This document shows positions 46,762 through 59,131 of a stretch of DNA of 64,000 nt, one piece after another (position 1 is the stretch's first letter; each line of letters opens with the position of its first letter). Under the pieces are notes generated by a model, which saw only the letters and a list, made by a program, of their open reading frames with translations, was not told the DNA's origin and searched no databases. This DNA is from Alteromonadaceae bacterium (GTDB lineage Bacteria; Pseudomonadota; Gammaproteobacteria; Enterobacterales; Alteromonadaceae). The position numbers and the translations under genes were made by a program. The DNA lies in NCBI GenBank assembly GCA_014872785.1, contig WKFJ01000042.1, positions 1 to 64,000 of the forward strand, written 5' to 3'.

Positions 46762-47574
46762 TTATAAGGCATCGAGTTTCTTGGCATTTGTACTTTCAAA
46801 AATCTTATCAGCTGACGCTGCAACAAACCCTTGATACAACTTGCCATTGGGCATCGGATAACGCTGAGCAAATTCGTAAAAGCAACTTGGAATGACTTTT
46901 TCAATGTCACTAAAGCGAACTTTGACTTCGTCAGCCATGGTTGAAGACTGAGCAAGAAAGACTTCTTCACCACCTTTGATTTCGCCGCCTGAGGTATTGA
47001 GCTTAAAACCAGCTTCTTTTAATTTGCCATTAATAGACGTCAACTGACTAAGGCTATCTAGGTGATTACTACTAACGGTAAAGTGGTTGGCTCTAAAGCC
47101 CCATGCAGACATCCAGGCAGCGTATTCTGACTCAGCTAGCAGAATGTCGTATTCTTTGCTGCTAATTTCCCAATGCGTGCCCGAATAAACAAAACTGTTA
47201 CTGCTTACAGCAGCTGGATCAATTTTTTCAACCATGCTGTGCACGATGTTTTGCAGTGTCTCAGAAAACTCCTCGACTAAAAGCTCGCTAATAAACACCT
47301 TTGGATTACCCGCTTCTGGATGTTCAAAGTGCTTCGCACGCAATTTCTTCTGCTCAAAATTGTATTGGCCTTTTTCTTCGTAACCTAATGCAGTGAAATG
47401 TGCGGCGATTTTATCTAGGTTAACTTTTTCCAAGTTGAAGGTACGCAGTGCAATGTGATCGTTGACAATGTCACCGTGCATCCCCAACAAGTCATGAATT
47501 TTGTGGGCTGATGGGGTGATAGTAATGTAGTCTTGCCATAAGTTAGCAAATAGTGAATGTAATGTTGCTTGCAT
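46762..47574 (-). CDS. DUF1338 protein (2-oxoadipate dioxygenase/decarboxylase-like)
   Basis: A 270-residue VOC-fold protein of DUF1338. The putative metal ligands are His40 (NDHIALRTF), His164 (ANHFTVSSN) and Glu234 (CFYEFAQRY). Longer DUF1338 enzymes (HglS, YdcJ) oxidise 2-oxoadipate to D-2-hydroxyglutarate; this is the short form, so the same activity is likely but unproven. It follows astD in the same direction with a terminator between them. With the gcdH-E1 operon nearby, two 2-oxoadipate-linked routes may lie within 6 kb. Confidence 0.85.
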   Translation of the reverse strand: MQATLHSLFANLWQDYITITPSAHKIHDLLGMHGDIVNDHIALRTFNLEKVNLDKIAAHFTALGYEEKGQYNFEQKKLRAKHFEHPEAGNPKVFISELLVEEFSETLQNIVHSMVEKIDPAAVSSNSFVYSGTHWEISSKEYDILLAESEYAAWMSAWGFRANHFTVSSNHLDSLSQLTSINGKLKEAGFKLNTSGGEIKGGEEVFLAQSSTMADEVKVRFSDIEKVIPSCFYEFAQRYPMPNGKLYQGFVAASADKIFESTNAKKLDAL

Positions 47575-47600
47575 GTTAATTTTTCACATCCTAAAAAGTG

Positions 47601-47629
47601 AAAAACCCGGCGCAATGCGCCGGGTTTTT
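47601..47629 (-). terminator. Terminator of the ast operon
   Basis: AAAAACCCGGCGCA / TGCGCCGGGTTTTT hairpin 24 bases beyond the astD stop codon, with T-rich ends on both strands. Confidence 0.92.
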
Positions 47630-47652
47630 AAAAGTTAAGGCTTCTAATTGAA

Positions 47653-49122
47653 TTAGAATTTCAGTCCCGGACTCAACTTGCCAGGCATAGTAACCGCATC
47701 TAATTCCACTGATGCAACCGGGTATGCACAATAGTCCGCAGCGTAATAAGCGCTCGCTCTGTGGTTACCACTGTCACCGATACCACCAAATGGCGCAGCG
47801 CTGCTGGCTCCTGTGATAGGTCGGTTCCAATTCACGATACCTGCGCGAATATGACTAAAGAAATGCTGATAGTCACTTTCAGCATCAGCTAGTAAGCCAG
47901 CGGATAAACCAAAGCTGGTGTTGTTGGCTTGGGCAATGGCCTTATCGAAGTCAGAATAACGAACGACTTTCAATAAGGGGCCGAAGTGCTCTTCATCAGG
48001 CATAGTGTCAATGATATTAGTCACATCGATTATACCTGGAGTCACAAAGCCAGTATCTTTATTAGTGTGGTTAAGTTCTACAATGCTTTCAGCACCAAGA
48101 GAAACCAGTTCTTGTTGCGCAGATACCATCATTTCTGCAGCGCGAGAAGAGATCATGGCGCCCATAAATGGCTGTTCTTCTGCGTCGTAGTGACCTACGC
48201 TGATTTGCTTAGTCACTTCAACTAAACGCGCTAAAATGGCATCGCCTTGGGCATTGCTTTCTAAAAACAGTTTTCTGGCACAAGTACAACGTTGACCACT
48301 AGTGACAAAAGCCGACTGCACAATATCATGAACGGCAGCATCAATGTCTTTTACGTCCTTCACGATAAGCGGGTTATTACCACCCATTTCAAGCGCTAAG
48401 ATCTTACCTGGGTGACCAGCGAACTGCTCGTGTAGCATTTTTCCGGTGCTTGAGCTTCCCGTGAAAAACAAGCCATCGATACCACTGTGGTTTGCCAATG
48501 CCTTGCCAGTTTCAACATGGCCTTGTACCAAATTGATCACACCTTCAGGTAAACCGGCCTGTAGCCATAACTTCATGGTTTCTTCTGCAACTTTTGGTGT
48601 TAAATCACTTGGTTTGAATACCACAGTATTACCAGCCAATAGCGCAGGAACAATATGGCCATTGGGCAAATGACCGGGGAAGTTGTAAGGACCAAAGACC
48701 GCAACTACACCGTGTGGCTTGTGACGGATAAAAGCTTTTCCTACCGGCATCGCATTTTCAACCGTACCGGTACGTTCGTTGTAAGCGCGAATGGAAATAT
48801 CCACTTTACCAATCATGGCACCCACTTCAGTAGCGGTTTCCCATTCGGGTTTGCCAGTTTCCTGCGCGATCACTTTGGTTAAGCAAGCCTTGTTTTCTGT
48901 TAGTTGTTCTGCAAAACGCTTAACCAGTACGACACGATCATCAAAAGACGTGTGTTGCCAGGTCGCAAAAGCGCTACGCGCTGCCGCTACGGCGGCGTCT
49001 ACCTGTGCAGTGTCAGCTGCATTACCTTGCCAGATTTCCTGATTTTTCGCAGGGTCGATAGAGTTTACTGGGTGTCCTTCCCCCGCCAGCCACTGGCCAG
49101 CAATTAAATGTATTTCTGACAT
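47653..49122 (-). CDS. astD: N-succinylglutamate 5-semialdehyde dehydrogenase
   Basis: NAD-dependent step of the arginine succinyltransferase pathway. The 489-residue aldehyde dehydrogenase has the family motifs [11 protein letters not shown] (cofactor), [12 protein letters not shown] (catalytic Glu) and [11 protein letters not shown] with the catalytic Cys, plus the AstD-like [30 protein letters not shown]. It follows astA by 2 bases. The three genes run astC-astA-astD. Assignment is supported by context as well as sequence. Confidence 0.94.
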   Translation of the reverse strand: MSEIHLIAGQWLAGEGHPVNSIDPAKNQEIWQGNAADTAQVDAAVAAARSAFATWQHTSFDDRVVLVKRFAEQLTENKACLTKVIAQETGKPEWETATEVGAMIGKVDISIRAYNERTGTVENAMPVGKAFIRHKPHGVVAVFGPYNFPGHLPNGHIVPALLAGNTVVFKPSDLTPKVAEETMKLWLQAGLPEGVINLVQGHVETGKALANHSGIDGLFFTGSSSTGKMLHEQFAGHPGKILALEMGGNNPLIVKDVKDIDAAVHDIVQSAFVTSGQRCTCARKLFLESNAQGDAILARLVEVTKQISVGHYDAEEQPFMGAMISSRAAEMMVSAQQELVSLGAESIVELNHTNKDTGFVTPGIIDVTNIIDTMPDEEHFGPLLKVVRYSDFDKAIAQANNTSFGLSAGLLADAESDYQHFFSHIRAGIVNWNRPITGASSAAPFGGIGDSGNHRASAYYAADYCAYPVASVELDAVTMPGKLSPGLKF

Positions 49123-49124
49123 TA

Positions 49125-50159
49125 TTAATCTCCTAAATGTATCGGAGCAAAACGAATATCCTCACCAGCAGCAACACCTAGGGCGTTTGCAGTTGCCTCG
49201 GAAATTAACACTGTTTGTGTTTCTTCGTTTATTTGAATATCAGCCATCACACCTCTGAAGTCTTTCACTTTGGTGTTAATGACAAAATGGTTAGGGGCTG
49301 AGTCTTGGATACCCGAGCCAATCTCTACTGGAAGCTTGCGACTTGCCTGAGCGGTGCGAATATAATTCACATTCGCCTCAACCGTAGGGCCAGCATCGAA
49401 AATATCCACATAACCGCTCTTATTAAAGCCTTCTGACAACAGTAGGTTGAGCGCAGGTTTAGTTTTTTCGTGAACCTTGCCAATCACTTGTTGTGCTTCA
49501 TCGCTTAACAAGTTGACGTAGATAGGATATTTGGGCATGAGTTCAGCAATGAACACTTTTTGACCAATACCCGTTAGGTAATCGGCTGTCGGAAAGTCCA
49601 TCGAGAAAAAGTGCTCTTCTAACCATTTCCAAAATGGTGAACGTCCTTCTTCATCGCTTACACCACGCATTTCAGCGATGATGCTCTCAGAGAAACGTTC
49701 GCTATGTTCAGCAATAAACAAGAAGCGGAACTTTGACAAGAAACGACCATTGTGACCACCGCGGGCACCTTCGCGTAAGAATAGCGTGCAGATTTCGGAT
49801 GTACCCGTGTAATCGTTGCACAAGGTTAACGTTTCTAGTTCGTTGTGCACTTCAAGCTCTCGCGACGAGTGCACAACTTTACCGTGATGGTAACTGTAAA
49901 ACGCATCATCGAGACCAACCGCAGCTTCGATACCGCTGGTTCCAACGACTTCCCCCGTCGCGACATCTTCCATCACAAAAAGGTAGTTTTCTGGTCCAGG
50001 CTGACTAACATCTTTTGAAAATGATTCTTCGGCATGACTAATCTTAGCGCGCAAAATCGCCTCATTGACCGGCAGTGAGGTAAACCCCACGCCGGACTCT
50101 TTGGCAATTTCGAACAAAACCGGATAGTCATCCGAACGAATTGGACGAATAATCATCAT
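49125..50159 (-). CDS. astA: Arginine N-succinyltransferase
   Basis: Transfers succinyl from succinyl-CoA to arginine, the committed step of the AST pathway. The 344-residue protein begins [30 protein letters not shown] and has the AstA segments [27 protein letters not shown] and [18 protein letters not shown]. Length is exactly in the family range. It sits between astC (18 bases) and astD (2 bases). An AAGGAA ribosome site precedes its start. Confidence 0.96.
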   Translation of the reverse strand: MMIIRPIRSDDYPVLFEIAKESGVGFTSLPVNEAILRAKISHAEESFSKDVSQPGPENYLFVMEDVATGEVVGTSGIEAAVGLDDAFYSYHHGKVVHSSRELEVHNELETLTLCNDYTGTSEICTLFLREGARGGHNGRFLSKFRFLFIAEHSERFSESIIAEMRGVSDEEGRSPFWKWLEEHFFSMDFPTADYLTGIGQKVFIAELMPKYPIYVNLLSDEAQQVIGKVHEKTKPALNLLLSEGFNKSGYVDIFDAGPTVEANVNYIRTAQASRKLPVEIGSGIQDSAPNHFVINTKVKDFRGVMADIQINEETQTVLISEATANALGVAAGEDIRFAPIHLGD

Positions 50160-50177
50160 AGTGATGTTCCTTTCGGC

Positions 50178-51686
<1,509 letters not shown>

Positions 51687-52862
51687 TTATTCTTCTTCGA
51701 AACTCAACGGCAATACTCTTACGTCAAGCGTCTTAAGCGAACCAAGCGCTCCAGGCGGCATTTTAAATGACTTCAAGTAGTCTTTGGCCTCGTCCATGTT
51801 AATTAGCTTGTAACTTTTCAGTACACGGTACTTGGCATAGGCATTACCCTGAACTAGCACTCGCGCCAGCGGACTCATGTCGTTAAAAGGTACGTTTTGG
51901 GCAAACTCATCCATTGCCGAGGCAATAAACAAACGCTTCATATTCAGGTGTTCAATTACCTTTTTACTCAATGGCAAAGAGTAGTTCCACATTAAAGAGA
52001 ACCAAAAGTCTGTGCTTGGGCCTATTTTGGTCAATGCCTCGTGTTCATCGCGTTTTTGTTCTTTGTGCGCTTCCATTAACGCCTCGCGATGAACCGCGTC
52101 ATAAAATTTAAAGTACATCTTCGCAATGGCTAGCTTGCCAACTTCGTGAAACATACCTAAAACGTAGGCTTGGTTTTCGTTCACCTCTGCGATTTGAGCA
52201 ATGCGCTGCGCAGAAAGTGCAGTTGCTAATGTATGTTCCCAAATTTTGTGTTTAAAGCCAGGATAAGGATCGGTGACTTTCGGGATCCAGCGTTTAAACG
52301 CCATTGAAGGTATGAGGATCTTCAAGTTATCGATACCGATAAAACTCAGCGCCATGCGCAGATTTTCAACCTTGATGACTTTACCCAAACGATCTTTCTT
52401 GCGGTGCTTAGGACTGTTCACCAGTTTGAAGATATCGGCCGCCATCCAAGGGATAGCATTGATGAGGGGTTCTAACTTTGCGATAGAAACCGCACGAACT
52501 GATAATAGTTCAAGAACTTGCGCAATTTCTGGATCGATTTGCAATACCTGCTCGCAAAGCTTGTCCATATCTTCCATGTTGTCTTGTATGCGTTTGAACA
52601 CTTCATCGTGAACTATTTTACTTACGCTCTCCAAGTAGTTCATCTGAGAACGTTTATTTAGTTCCATGTCACGTTTTGCAAGTACTTCGATTTCAAGCAA
52701 TTCACGACGAGCATTAAACTGTTCAGATTGTTCGGCTTTTACTTTGCCTTCAACCTCAACTCCAGCTGCTTCCTGTCCTTTGTCCAATCGCATTAACAAA
52801 TTGTACAGTCGGTAGTCTATATCTTTGCGAATATCCTGATTCTCGCCCATTTTTGCGCTCAA
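51687..52862 (-). CDS. HDOD-domain protein
   Basis: A 391-residue cytoplasmic protein. An N-terminal charged, partly coiled region (about residues 1-110) leads to an HDOD domain with VLELLSVRAVSIAKLEPLINAIPWMAADIFKLVNSP and a metal-site-like GMFHEVGKLAIAKMYF, where His-Asp has become His-Glu, as in degenerate HD proteins. HDOD proteins act in signalling without known hydrolase activity. It lies between astC and pabA on the same strand, but with its own 300-base and 127-base gaps. Function unknown. Confidence 0.85.
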   Translation of the reverse strand: MSAKMGENQDIRKDIDYRLYNLLMRLDKGQEAAGVEVEGKVKAEQSEQFNARRELLEIEVLAKRDMELNKRSQMNYLESVSKIVHDEVFKRIQDNMEDMDKLCEQVLQIDPEIAQVLELLSVRAVSIAKLEPLINAIPWMAADIFKLVNSPKHRKKDRLGKVIKVENLRMALSFIGIDNLKILIPSMAFKRWIPKVTDPYPGFKHKIWEHTLATALSAQRIAQIAEVNENQAYVLGMFHEVGKLAIAKMYFKFYDAVHREALMEAHKEQKRDEHEALTKIGPSTDFWFSLMWNYSLPLSKKVIEHLNMKRLFIASAMDEFAQNVPFNDMSPLARVLVQGNAYAKYRVLKSYKLINMDEAKDYLKSFKMPPGALGSLKTLDVRVLPLSFEEE

Positions 52863-52989
52863 TTGTTCTCTTTCTTCGTGACTACAATACTCCGTTCCTG
52901 AACTACTGAGGAACGTCCAATTAAGTTAAGTTAGTACTTGCTGTTCTGTGCAGGTTCTGACCATTGAACCACAACACCGTTCATTCTCT

Positions 52990-53577
52990 CTAATATACTA
53001 GCAAATTGATAACGTTTTTTAACAAACGATGACCAAATTGTGTCAAATGTGACTCTGGATGAAATTGTACGCCCCACAACGGCAAATGTCTGTGAGCAAT
53101 TGCCATTATTTCTCGTTCACCTTGCTTATTTTCACACCATGCCGTTACATCAATGTCATCAGGCAAATTTTCATTCGCAACTACAAGAGAATGATAGCGA
53201 GTAACCTCAAAAGTTTCAGGTATCTCATGAAACATTTTGTGTCCATTGTGGTGAATCGCGGAAACCTTGCCATGCATCGGAGCAAAGGCTTTGGTCACTC
53301 GCGCACCAAAGTGTTGGGCGATAGTCTGATGACCTAAACAAACACCTAAAATTGGTATTTTACTGTTAAGCTTGGCAACAACATCCAACGAAATGCCAGC
53401 TTGATTAGGCGTACAAGGCCCTGGCGATAGGCATATTAGATCCGGAGATAAGCCCAGTATATCTTGCAGAAAGATTTCATCATTGCGCCTTACATCAACG
53501 TTGTGACCCAGTTCTACAAAATAGCGAGCTAAATTGTGGGTAAAAGAATCAAAATTGTCGATTAGCAATATTCGCAA
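52990..53577 (-). CDS. pabA: Aminodeoxychorismate/anthranilate synthase glutamine amidotransferase
   Basis: Glutaminase subunit that feeds ammonia to PabB or TrpE, for folate or tryptophan. The 195-residue protein has the nucleophile Cys80 in GVCLGHQ and the His173/Glu175 pair in FHPES, with LLIDNFDSFTHNL at the start. Proximity to the argD-type gene matches the pabA-argD arrangement of E. coli relatives, so pabA is preferred over trpG. Chorismate-binding partners are not in the window. Confidence 0.93.
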   Translation of the reverse strand: MRILLIDNFDSFTHNLARYFVELGHNVDVRRNDEIFLQDILGLSPDLICLSPGPCTPNQAGISLDVVAKLNSKIPILGVCLGHQTIAQHFGARVTKAFAPMHGKVSAIHHNGHKMFHEIPETFEVTRYHSLVVANENLPDDIDVTAWCENKQGEREIMAIAHRHLPLWGVQFHPESHLTQFGHRLLKNVINLLVY

Positions 53578-53765
53578 GATTTACGGTTCCGATGTCTCAA
53601 AAAACAAGGCGAAATTAGACATCTGCCTACCGCGAAAATCAAGTCTTGTTAGCGTAACTTTATCGTAGAAATGCGCAAATAGTGTGCAAATTACAAGGAA
53701 TGGGTAATTGCCGATACCACTTGCTGTGAACCGTCGCACTTGTTAATTGCCAGCAAACTTCACCG

Positions 53766-54650
53766 TTAGTTTGCTGCTAGTTTGGCATTGCCTTTTGGTG
53801 CAGTAAGTTTTGCATACACAACCAATAAGCCAGCGCCAAGATACATGGTGAGCCCGTATACCCCAGCGGCAGTGGCAAAAGCCGGACTTTTAAGGAAGGT
53901 AATCGCGATGAGAATTGCCATCGACGCATTTTGAATACCGACTTCAATACCAAGAGTAAGTTGCTCCCTGTGCGGCAACTTGAAGCTTTTGCCCAACAGT
54001 ACGCCGACTGTAATAGCCACAATATTAAGGGTTAGCGTTGCCCAAAAAACTTGGGAAAAGGTGCTTATTAAGGTATCTCTTTCTTGAATCACAATTGCGA
54101 CGATCATCACAATCATAAAAGCCAATGCCAGCTTCCTAAATCGCGGTTCCAGCCGCAGCGCAATTTCAGGATATTTGTGGCGCATCCCGATACCAATTAA
54201 CACGGGTAAAAAGGTAATGAATATCAAGCCAACGGATGTGCTAAGCAATGAGAAAGCCTGCCCCTGGGTGTCAGCAAATGCAGAAATAGAAAAGTGAATT
54301 ATCCAAGGAGTACTAGATACACAAATTAACGTAGTAATACCGGTTAATGACACTGACAGTGCTAAATTAGCGCGTGACAAATGGCTAATGACATTAGACA
54401 TGGTACCGCCTGGACAGGCAGAAAGTATCATGATGCCAATCGCTAATTCGGGACTTAAATCAAACGCTACTGCCGTTGCATAGGCCAACGCAGGCAGCAA
54501 CATTACCTGTCCAAACAGTCCTAAAATAATTGCGCGGGGCATCTCGAGAAGACGCGTAAAGTCAGCTTTAGTCAAACTAAGCCCCATGCCAAACATGATA
54601 AGTGCAAGCACCGCGGGTAACAAAACTTGTGTCAATATGGATGCCTGCAT
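53766..54650 (-). CDS. Bile acid:sodium symporter family (BASS) transporter
   Basis: A 294-residue Na+-coupled transporter with about 9-10 hydrophobic helices. Family motifs: GLSLTKADF near the start, the LSACPGGTMSNVISHLSRANLALSVSLTG core that forms the sodium site, and GIEVGIQNASMAILIA in the second half. BASS proteins import bile acids, pyruvate or other organic anions. It is 31 bases downstream of the class II aldolase gene, so the two likely share a transcript and the transported anion may be the aldolase substrate or product. Confidence 0.9.
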   Translation of the reverse strand: MQASILTQVLLPAVLALIMFGMGLSLTKADFTRLLEMPRAIILGLFGQVMLLPALAYATAVAFDLSPELAIGIMILSACPGGTMSNVISHLSRANLALSVSLTGITTLICVSSTPWIIHFSISAFADTQGQAFSLLSTSVGLIFITFLPVLIGIGMRHKYPEIALRLEPRFRKLALAFMIVMIVAIVIQERDTLISTFSQVFWATLTLNIVAITVGVLLGKSFKLPHREQLTLGIEVGIQNASMAILIAITFLKSPAFATAAGVYGLTMYLGAGLLVVYAKLTAPKGNAKLAAN

Positions 54651-54681
54651 CGCTGTATGTCTCCTAAATGGAAAGGTAACC

Positions 54682-55485
54682 TTAATTTAAGAAGCTATCG
54701 TCTTGTTGCGCAACTATTTGATACATGGGTTGGAAGTTACCCCAAGTAACTAAATCAGAACCGTTGGCCATTCTCGTTTGTGTCGCAATTTCATGGCTAA
54801 TTGGTTTTAATTCACCCGCCGCTTGCGCTAACAGTTGGCTTTCACAACAGCTATCCATCATAACGAAGTTTGCAACCGCAGCATCTACTGTTTTACCTAC
54901 AGTCAACAAACCGTGATTCTGGAGAATTACTGCCGAGGTATCTCCCATTGCCGCTGCAATCATATCGCCTTCTTCTGCATCAGACACAACCCCTGTAAAC
55001 GTATCGAATAAACCGTGGTTTTCGTAAAACAAACAAGCGTCTTGCGATATTGGCAACAACTTTTGGCCTAATGCTGAAAAAGCGCGTCCATTGCGAGTGT
55101 GCGCATGAGCCACAGCATTAACATCTGGTCTAGCCATGTGTATACGCGAGTGGATCGCAAATGCCGCATTGTTTATGGGAAAATTACCTTCAACAATATT
55201 ACCTTTGTGGTCTACCCTGACCAAGTCACTTGCTTTGATGTGACGAAAATGAATAGCAAGTGGGTTAACCCAAAAGGTATCTTTTTCGATGCAGTCACGC
55301 ACTGTGATGTGCCCTGCCAGTCCCTCATCAAAACCATACAACGCAAAGACTCTAAATGCGGCAGCTAAACGTTGTTTGTCGTGTTGACGCTGCTGCATAG
55401 GGTCATCAAATTTTGCCGGCATCGGAATAGTGAATTTGTCGCTACCAATGGTCATCTTTTCGATTTCAATAGTTTCTGATTGCAT
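54682..55485 (-). CDS. Class II aldolase/adducin family protein
   Basis: A 267-residue zinc-dependent aldolase-fold protein. Ligand positions are visible in NAVAHAHTRNG and VILQNHGLLTVG, and the N-terminal GLAGHITVRD is typical of the adducin-like branch. It could cleave or decarboxylate a hydroxyacid, or be a non-catalytic homologue. It is divergent from a LysR gene and upstream of a BASS transporter, forming a small uptake-and-use unit. Substrate unknown. Confidence 0.88.
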   Translation of the reverse strand: MQSETIEIEKMTIGSDKFTIPMPAKFDDPMQQRQHDKQRLAAAFRVFALYGFDEGLAGHITVRDCIEKDTFWVNPLAIHFRHIKASDLVRVDHKGNIVEGNFPINNAAFAIHSRIHMARPDVNAVAHAHTRNGRAFSALGQKLLPISQDACLFYENHGLFDTFTGVVSDAEEGDMIAAAMGDTSAVILQNHGLLTVGKTVDAAVANFVMMDSCCESQLLAQAAGELKPISHEIATQTRMANGSDLVTWGNFQPMYQIVAQQDDSFLN

Positions 55486-55506
55486 GGTTCATCTCCAGTT
55501 CAAAAT

Positions 55507-55540
55507 TTATACAACTGGATTTTAAAGCGCATTTGTATAA
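55507..55540. promoter_or_regulatory. Inverted repeat, candidate LysR operator
   Basis: Perfect 8-base arms TTATACAA and TTGTATAA separated by 18 bases, in the 93-base gap between the divergent aldolase and LysR genes. It is a good candidate operator; binding is inferred. Confidence 0.5.
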
Positions 55541-55578
55541 ACTCAAATGATGAATATTTATATTAATTTATTCGTTTT

Positions 55579-56469
55579 ATGCATAGTAAAATTGATCTAA
55601 ACCTTCATCGTGTATTGCTGAATATTTACCAGCACAGTTCCATATCCGCCGCCGCAGATGCTTTGTTTCTTAGTCAACCGGCGGTAAGCCACGCCCTAGC
55701 AAGATTGCGGGAACATCATCAAGACCCTTTATTTGTGCGCCAAGGGCGCAAAATGGTGGCCACCAAACACTGCCAATTAATTATTGGCAAAGTAGAGCAA
55801 GGCTTAACTTTATTGAACGAGTCACTGCTGGATACTGAAGAATTTGATATTGCTTTACAGCAAAGAACCATTTATTTGGGTCTGCGAGATATCGTTGAGG
55901 CTATGTTATTTCCTCCCCTCATCGCCAATCTTGCGTCGATCGCTCCTAACATCAGAATTAACAGCAGGCCGAGCCATCAAGGGGAGATTTCACGAGAGCT
56001 GAGAGATGGCCACGTGGATATTGTGGTAGATACCCTTTACCCGGTGGATAAAGACATTAAAACGCGGCAGTTAACTGTCGATCAATTTGTTCTGGTGTGT
56101 CGTCGAGGGCATCAAATAATTAAGCAAAATGACATCACACATTATTTACAGCATAAGCACGTGGTGGCATCACTCAGAGATCGAGATATTAATATGGTTG
56201 ACCGCGCTCTGACGCAAACAAAACACGTGCGTGACATTACGCTGCGCTGCGATAATTTCTATGCCGCGATTAAGGTCATTCAGCACTCAGATTTACTACT
56301 TACCGTCCCACGTGCGATCGCTGGACAATTTGCTCAAGATTTCGAGATAGAAATTCTGCCGCTGCCATTTGCGATGCCCGCATTGCCAGTACACATATAC
56401 TGGCATGCGAGCAAAGATGAAGATCAGGTTGTTGCCTGGATGCGGCAACAAATTAGAAGTATTTTTTAA
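55579..56469 (+). CDS. LysR-family regulator divergent from the aldolase-BASS operon
   Basis: A 296-residue LysR protein with an N-terminal winged helix ([32 protein letters not shown], about residues 11-44) and a C-terminal effector domain. The layout predicts control of the divergent class II aldolase and BASS transporter, with the transported anion as likely effector. Its stop overlaps the 3' end of trpS by 4 bases. Confidence 0.92.
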   Translation: MHSKIDLNLHRVLLNIYQHSSISAAADALFLSQPAVSHALARLREHHQDPLFVRQGRKMVATKHCQLIIGKVEQGLTLLNESLLDTEEFDIALQQRTIYLGLRDIVEAMLFPPLIANLASIAPNIRINSRPSHQGEISRELRDGHVDIVVDTLYPVDKDIKTRQLTVDQFVLVCRRGHQIIKQNDITHYLQHKHVVASLRDRDINMVDRALTQTKHVRDITLRCDNFYAAIKVIQHSDLLLTVPRAIAGQFAQDFEIEILPLPFAMPALPVHIYWHASKDEDQVVAWMRQQIRSIF

Positions 56470-57473
56470 GGTCTTTTAACGAAACCTACGGCATCATAAA
56501 CTTTAGCAAGTGTCTGAGCTGCTCTTGCAGAAGCGCGCTCAGCACCGCTTTGCATAACCTTGTCTAGTTCGGCTCGGTCATTGCGCAGTTCATTAAACTT
56601 AGCTTGAATTGGCTCAACTAACGCGACAACCGCGTCGGCAACATCACCTTTAAGATGACCGTACATTTTGTCTTCATACTCAGGCACCAACGTGTCAACA
56701 TCTTTACCTGTCGCCAATGACAATAAGGTCAGCAGGTTAGAAACACCGGCTTTTTCTTTTGGATCGAAATAAATACGCGCTTGCTCGTCGGAATCAGTTA
56801 CTGCGCGTTTAATCTTCTTAGCTAGCTTCTTTGGCTCTTCCAACAAACCGATATAATTATTTGGATTGTCATCAGACTTCGACATCTTCTTATTTGGATC
56901 TTGCAAACTCATAATGCGCGCTCCAAATTTTGGAATATACGGATCAGGAAGAGTGAAAATATCGCCGTATAGGTTATTCATGCGGGTAGCAATATCGCGT
57001 GTTAGCTCTAAGTGCTGTTTTTGATCTTCCCCAACAGGCACTTTATCAGCTTGATATAAAAGAATATCTGCCGCTTGTAACGCAGGATAGCTATATAAAC
57101 CTACATTGATATTATTCTCATTCTTCGCTGACTTGTCTTTGAATTGGGTCATGCGATTTAGTTCACCCATTTGGGTATAGCAATTCATAATCCATGCAAG
57201 CTGAGCATGCTCTGGAACGTGTGATTGAACAAATAAGGTGCTTTTTACAGGGTCGATTCCGCAGGCGATGTAAAGCGCTAATCCATCTAAACAAGCTTCG
57301 TATAGGGCTTTTGGATCTTGGCGCACAGTAATAGCATGCAAATCTACGAGCATATATAAACACTCGTGGTCTTCCTGCATGGCGACCCACTGCTTCAGCG
57401 CTCCCATATAATTACCGATGGTAAGTTGTCCTGAAGGCTGACAGCCACTTAATACAATGGGTTTATTACTCAT
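56466..57473 (-). CDS. trpS: Tryptophanyl-tRNA synthetase
   Basis: Class I synthetase charging tRNA-Trp. The 335-residue protein has the HIGH-like TIGN (residues 18-21, with [14 protein letters not shown]) and the KMSKS loop at residues 196-200. Length equals E. coli TrpS. It follows rpe by 35 bases. The rpe-trpS pairing is the standard gammaproteobacterial dam-rpe-gph-trpS neighbourhood, but gph is missing and dam is displaced. Confidence 0.97.
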   Translation of the reverse strand: MSNKPIVLSGCQPSGQLTIGNYMGALKQWVAMQEDHECLYMLVDLHAITVRQDPKALYEACLDGLALYIACGIDPVKSTLFVQSHVPEHAQLAWIMNCYTQMGELNRMTQFKDKSAKNENNINVGLYSYPALQAADILLYQADKVPVGEDQKQHLELTRDIATRMNNLYGDIFTLPDPYIPKFGARIMSLQDPNKKMSKSDDNPNNYIGLLEEPKKLAKKIKRAVTDSDEQARIYFDPKEKAGVSNLLTLLSLATGKDVDTLVPEYEDKMYGHLKGDVADAVVALVEPIQAKFNELRNDRAELDKVMQSGAERASARAAQTLAKVYDAVGFVKRP

Positions 57474-57508
57474 GATAAATCTTAAATTCGTTGATAGGTT
57501 AAATGCGT

Positions 57509-58186
57509 TTATTGATTATTGATCAATGCCAATTCATCACGCATATCGCTAATTACCTTTTGGTAATCATCTTGATTAAATATTGCTGAGCCCGCTACAA
57601 ACATGTCGGCACCAGCTTCAGCTATGGCGCGAATATTATCGACTTTTACGCCGCCGTCAATTTCGATTCTCGTTGCAAGCCCGCGATCAGCGATCATTTT
57701 TTTCAAATCGCGTAGTTTTTGTAAAACCACAGGGATGAAAGCTTGTCCGCCAAATCCAGGGTTAACTGACATCAACAGCACGAAATCCAGCTTTTCAAGC
57801 ACATAGTCCAGCACTGACAAAGGTGTAGCAGGATTAAGCACCAGACCTGCCTTACATCCAGAGTCTTTAATTAACTGAATACTGCGATCAACATGCAAGG
57901 AGGCTTCAGGGTGAAAACTGATGTAGCTCGCGCCCGCTTTTGCGAATTGCTCTATTAATGCATCAACCGGTGTAACCATTAAATGCACGTCGATATCAGC
58001 CTTTATACCGTAATCACGTAATGCGGAGCATATTGCCGGTCCAAAAGTTAAGTTAGGTACATAATGATTATCCATCACATCAAAGTGAACTACATCGGCA
58101 CCTGCATCTAATACTGCTTGAACTTCTTCGCCCAGCCGAGCTAGGTCAGCTGACAATATGGAAGGTGCAATTAGGAAATCAGTCAT
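57509..58186 (-). CDS. rpe: Ribulose-phosphate 3-epimerase
   Basis: Interconverts ribulose 5-phosphate and xylulose 5-phosphate in the pentose phosphate pathway. The 225-residue TIM barrel has the family motifs [47 protein letters not shown] and [11 protein letters not shown], with metal-binding His and Asp in order. It is the first gene of an operon with trpS. Confidence 0.97.
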   Translation of the reverse strand: MTDFLIAPSILSADLARLGEEVQAVLDAGADVVHFDVMDNHYVPNLTFGPAICSALRDYGIKADIDVHLMVTPVDALIEQFAKAGASYISFHPEASLHVDRSIQLIKDSGCKAGLVLNPATPLSVLDYVLEKLDFVLLMSVNPGFGGQAFIPVVLQKLRDLKKMIADRGLATRIEIDGGVKVDNIRAIAEAGADMFVAGSAIFNQDDYQKVISDMRDELALINNQ

Positions 58187-58464
58187 TACATTCTCGTTTT
58201 AGTAGGATACATGTCACACAAACAAATACAGACCTGAGCCCGCATTGCATCATATTGGTGCTAACGCCCCAACTATGTGCAGCAAATGAGTTATTGTTTT
58301 ATAATACGTAATATTAACATTGCCATGGGCATTTTTTAAAATTCAATATTTTTTATATAAATCATGAAGTTAGCTTAATATTTAAGTTACCAGGCAAAGT
58401 TTTTTTAAATAGGCATTCTATTTGCTCAAGACATTGAAGCACACATACACATATGGAGAAACAC

Positions 58465-59112
58465 ATGAAACTAACAAAAGTAAGCGCACTAGCTGCTGTT
58501 GCATTTGCAACATTAGGTTATTCACAAGTTGCAACTGCAGGTTGGTCTGCAAACGTAGGTTTGGTATCTGAATACCACTTCCGTGGTATCGAGCAAACGT
58601 CTGATGCTTCAGCAAGCGCAGGCGTTGACTATGAAAGCGGTAGCTTCTACGCAGGTGCGTGGACTGCTGATGTTGGCGACGGTCTAGAAGTAGACTTGTA
58701 CGGCGGTTTTGGTTTTGATCTTACCGAAGAAGTAAGTGCAAGCGTTGGCTTCACTACTTACCAATATACAGGTGACTTCGATTCTGAATACAACGAAGTT
58801 AACCTTGGTCTTTCTTTCGGTATGTTCTCAGTAGAGTACTCTATTGGTGAACACTCTGCAGACGCATCTGCTGGCATCGATACTGATTCTGACTACACCT
58901 TCTTAGGCTTAACTGTTGAGAAAAATGGCTTCTATGGCACTTATGGCTCTCACGGTGATGATTTTGACGGTGACTACTTCGAAGTTGGTTACGGTACTGA
59001 AATCGGTGGCTTCGACGCTGGCGTATCTTTTATCTTTGCTAGTGACGACTTAACTGGTTCGGGTAGCGATGAAAACATCTACTTCAGCTTAAGCAAAGGC
59101 TTCGCCCTTTAA
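58465..59112 (+). CDS. TorF-family putative porin
   Basis: A 215-residue outer-membrane beta-barrel candidate. A signal peptide of about 24 residues (cleavage after TATA) precedes WSANVGLVSEYHFRGIEQ, the opening of TorF-like proteins. The remainder alternates in short amphipathic strands rich in Gly, Asp and aromatic residues and ends in a Phe-Ala-Leu strand, as in porins. I chose ATG 58465, with GGAG 6 bases upstream, over 58453. The upstream 270 bases are AT-rich and hold its promoter; a strong terminator follows. Confidence 0.85.
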   Translation: MKLTKVSALAAVAFATLGYSQVATAGWSANVGLVSEYHFRGIEQTSDASASAGVDYESGSFYAGAWTADVGDGLEVDLYGGFGFDLTEEVSASVGFTTYQYTGDFDSEYNEVNLGLSFGMFSVEYSIGEHSADASAGIDTDSDYTFLGLTVEKNGFYGTYGSHGDDFDGDYFEVGYGTEIGGFDAGVSFIFASDDLTGSGSDENIYFSLSKGFAL

Positions 59113-59131
59113 GGTTAAAAGTTCTGACCAT

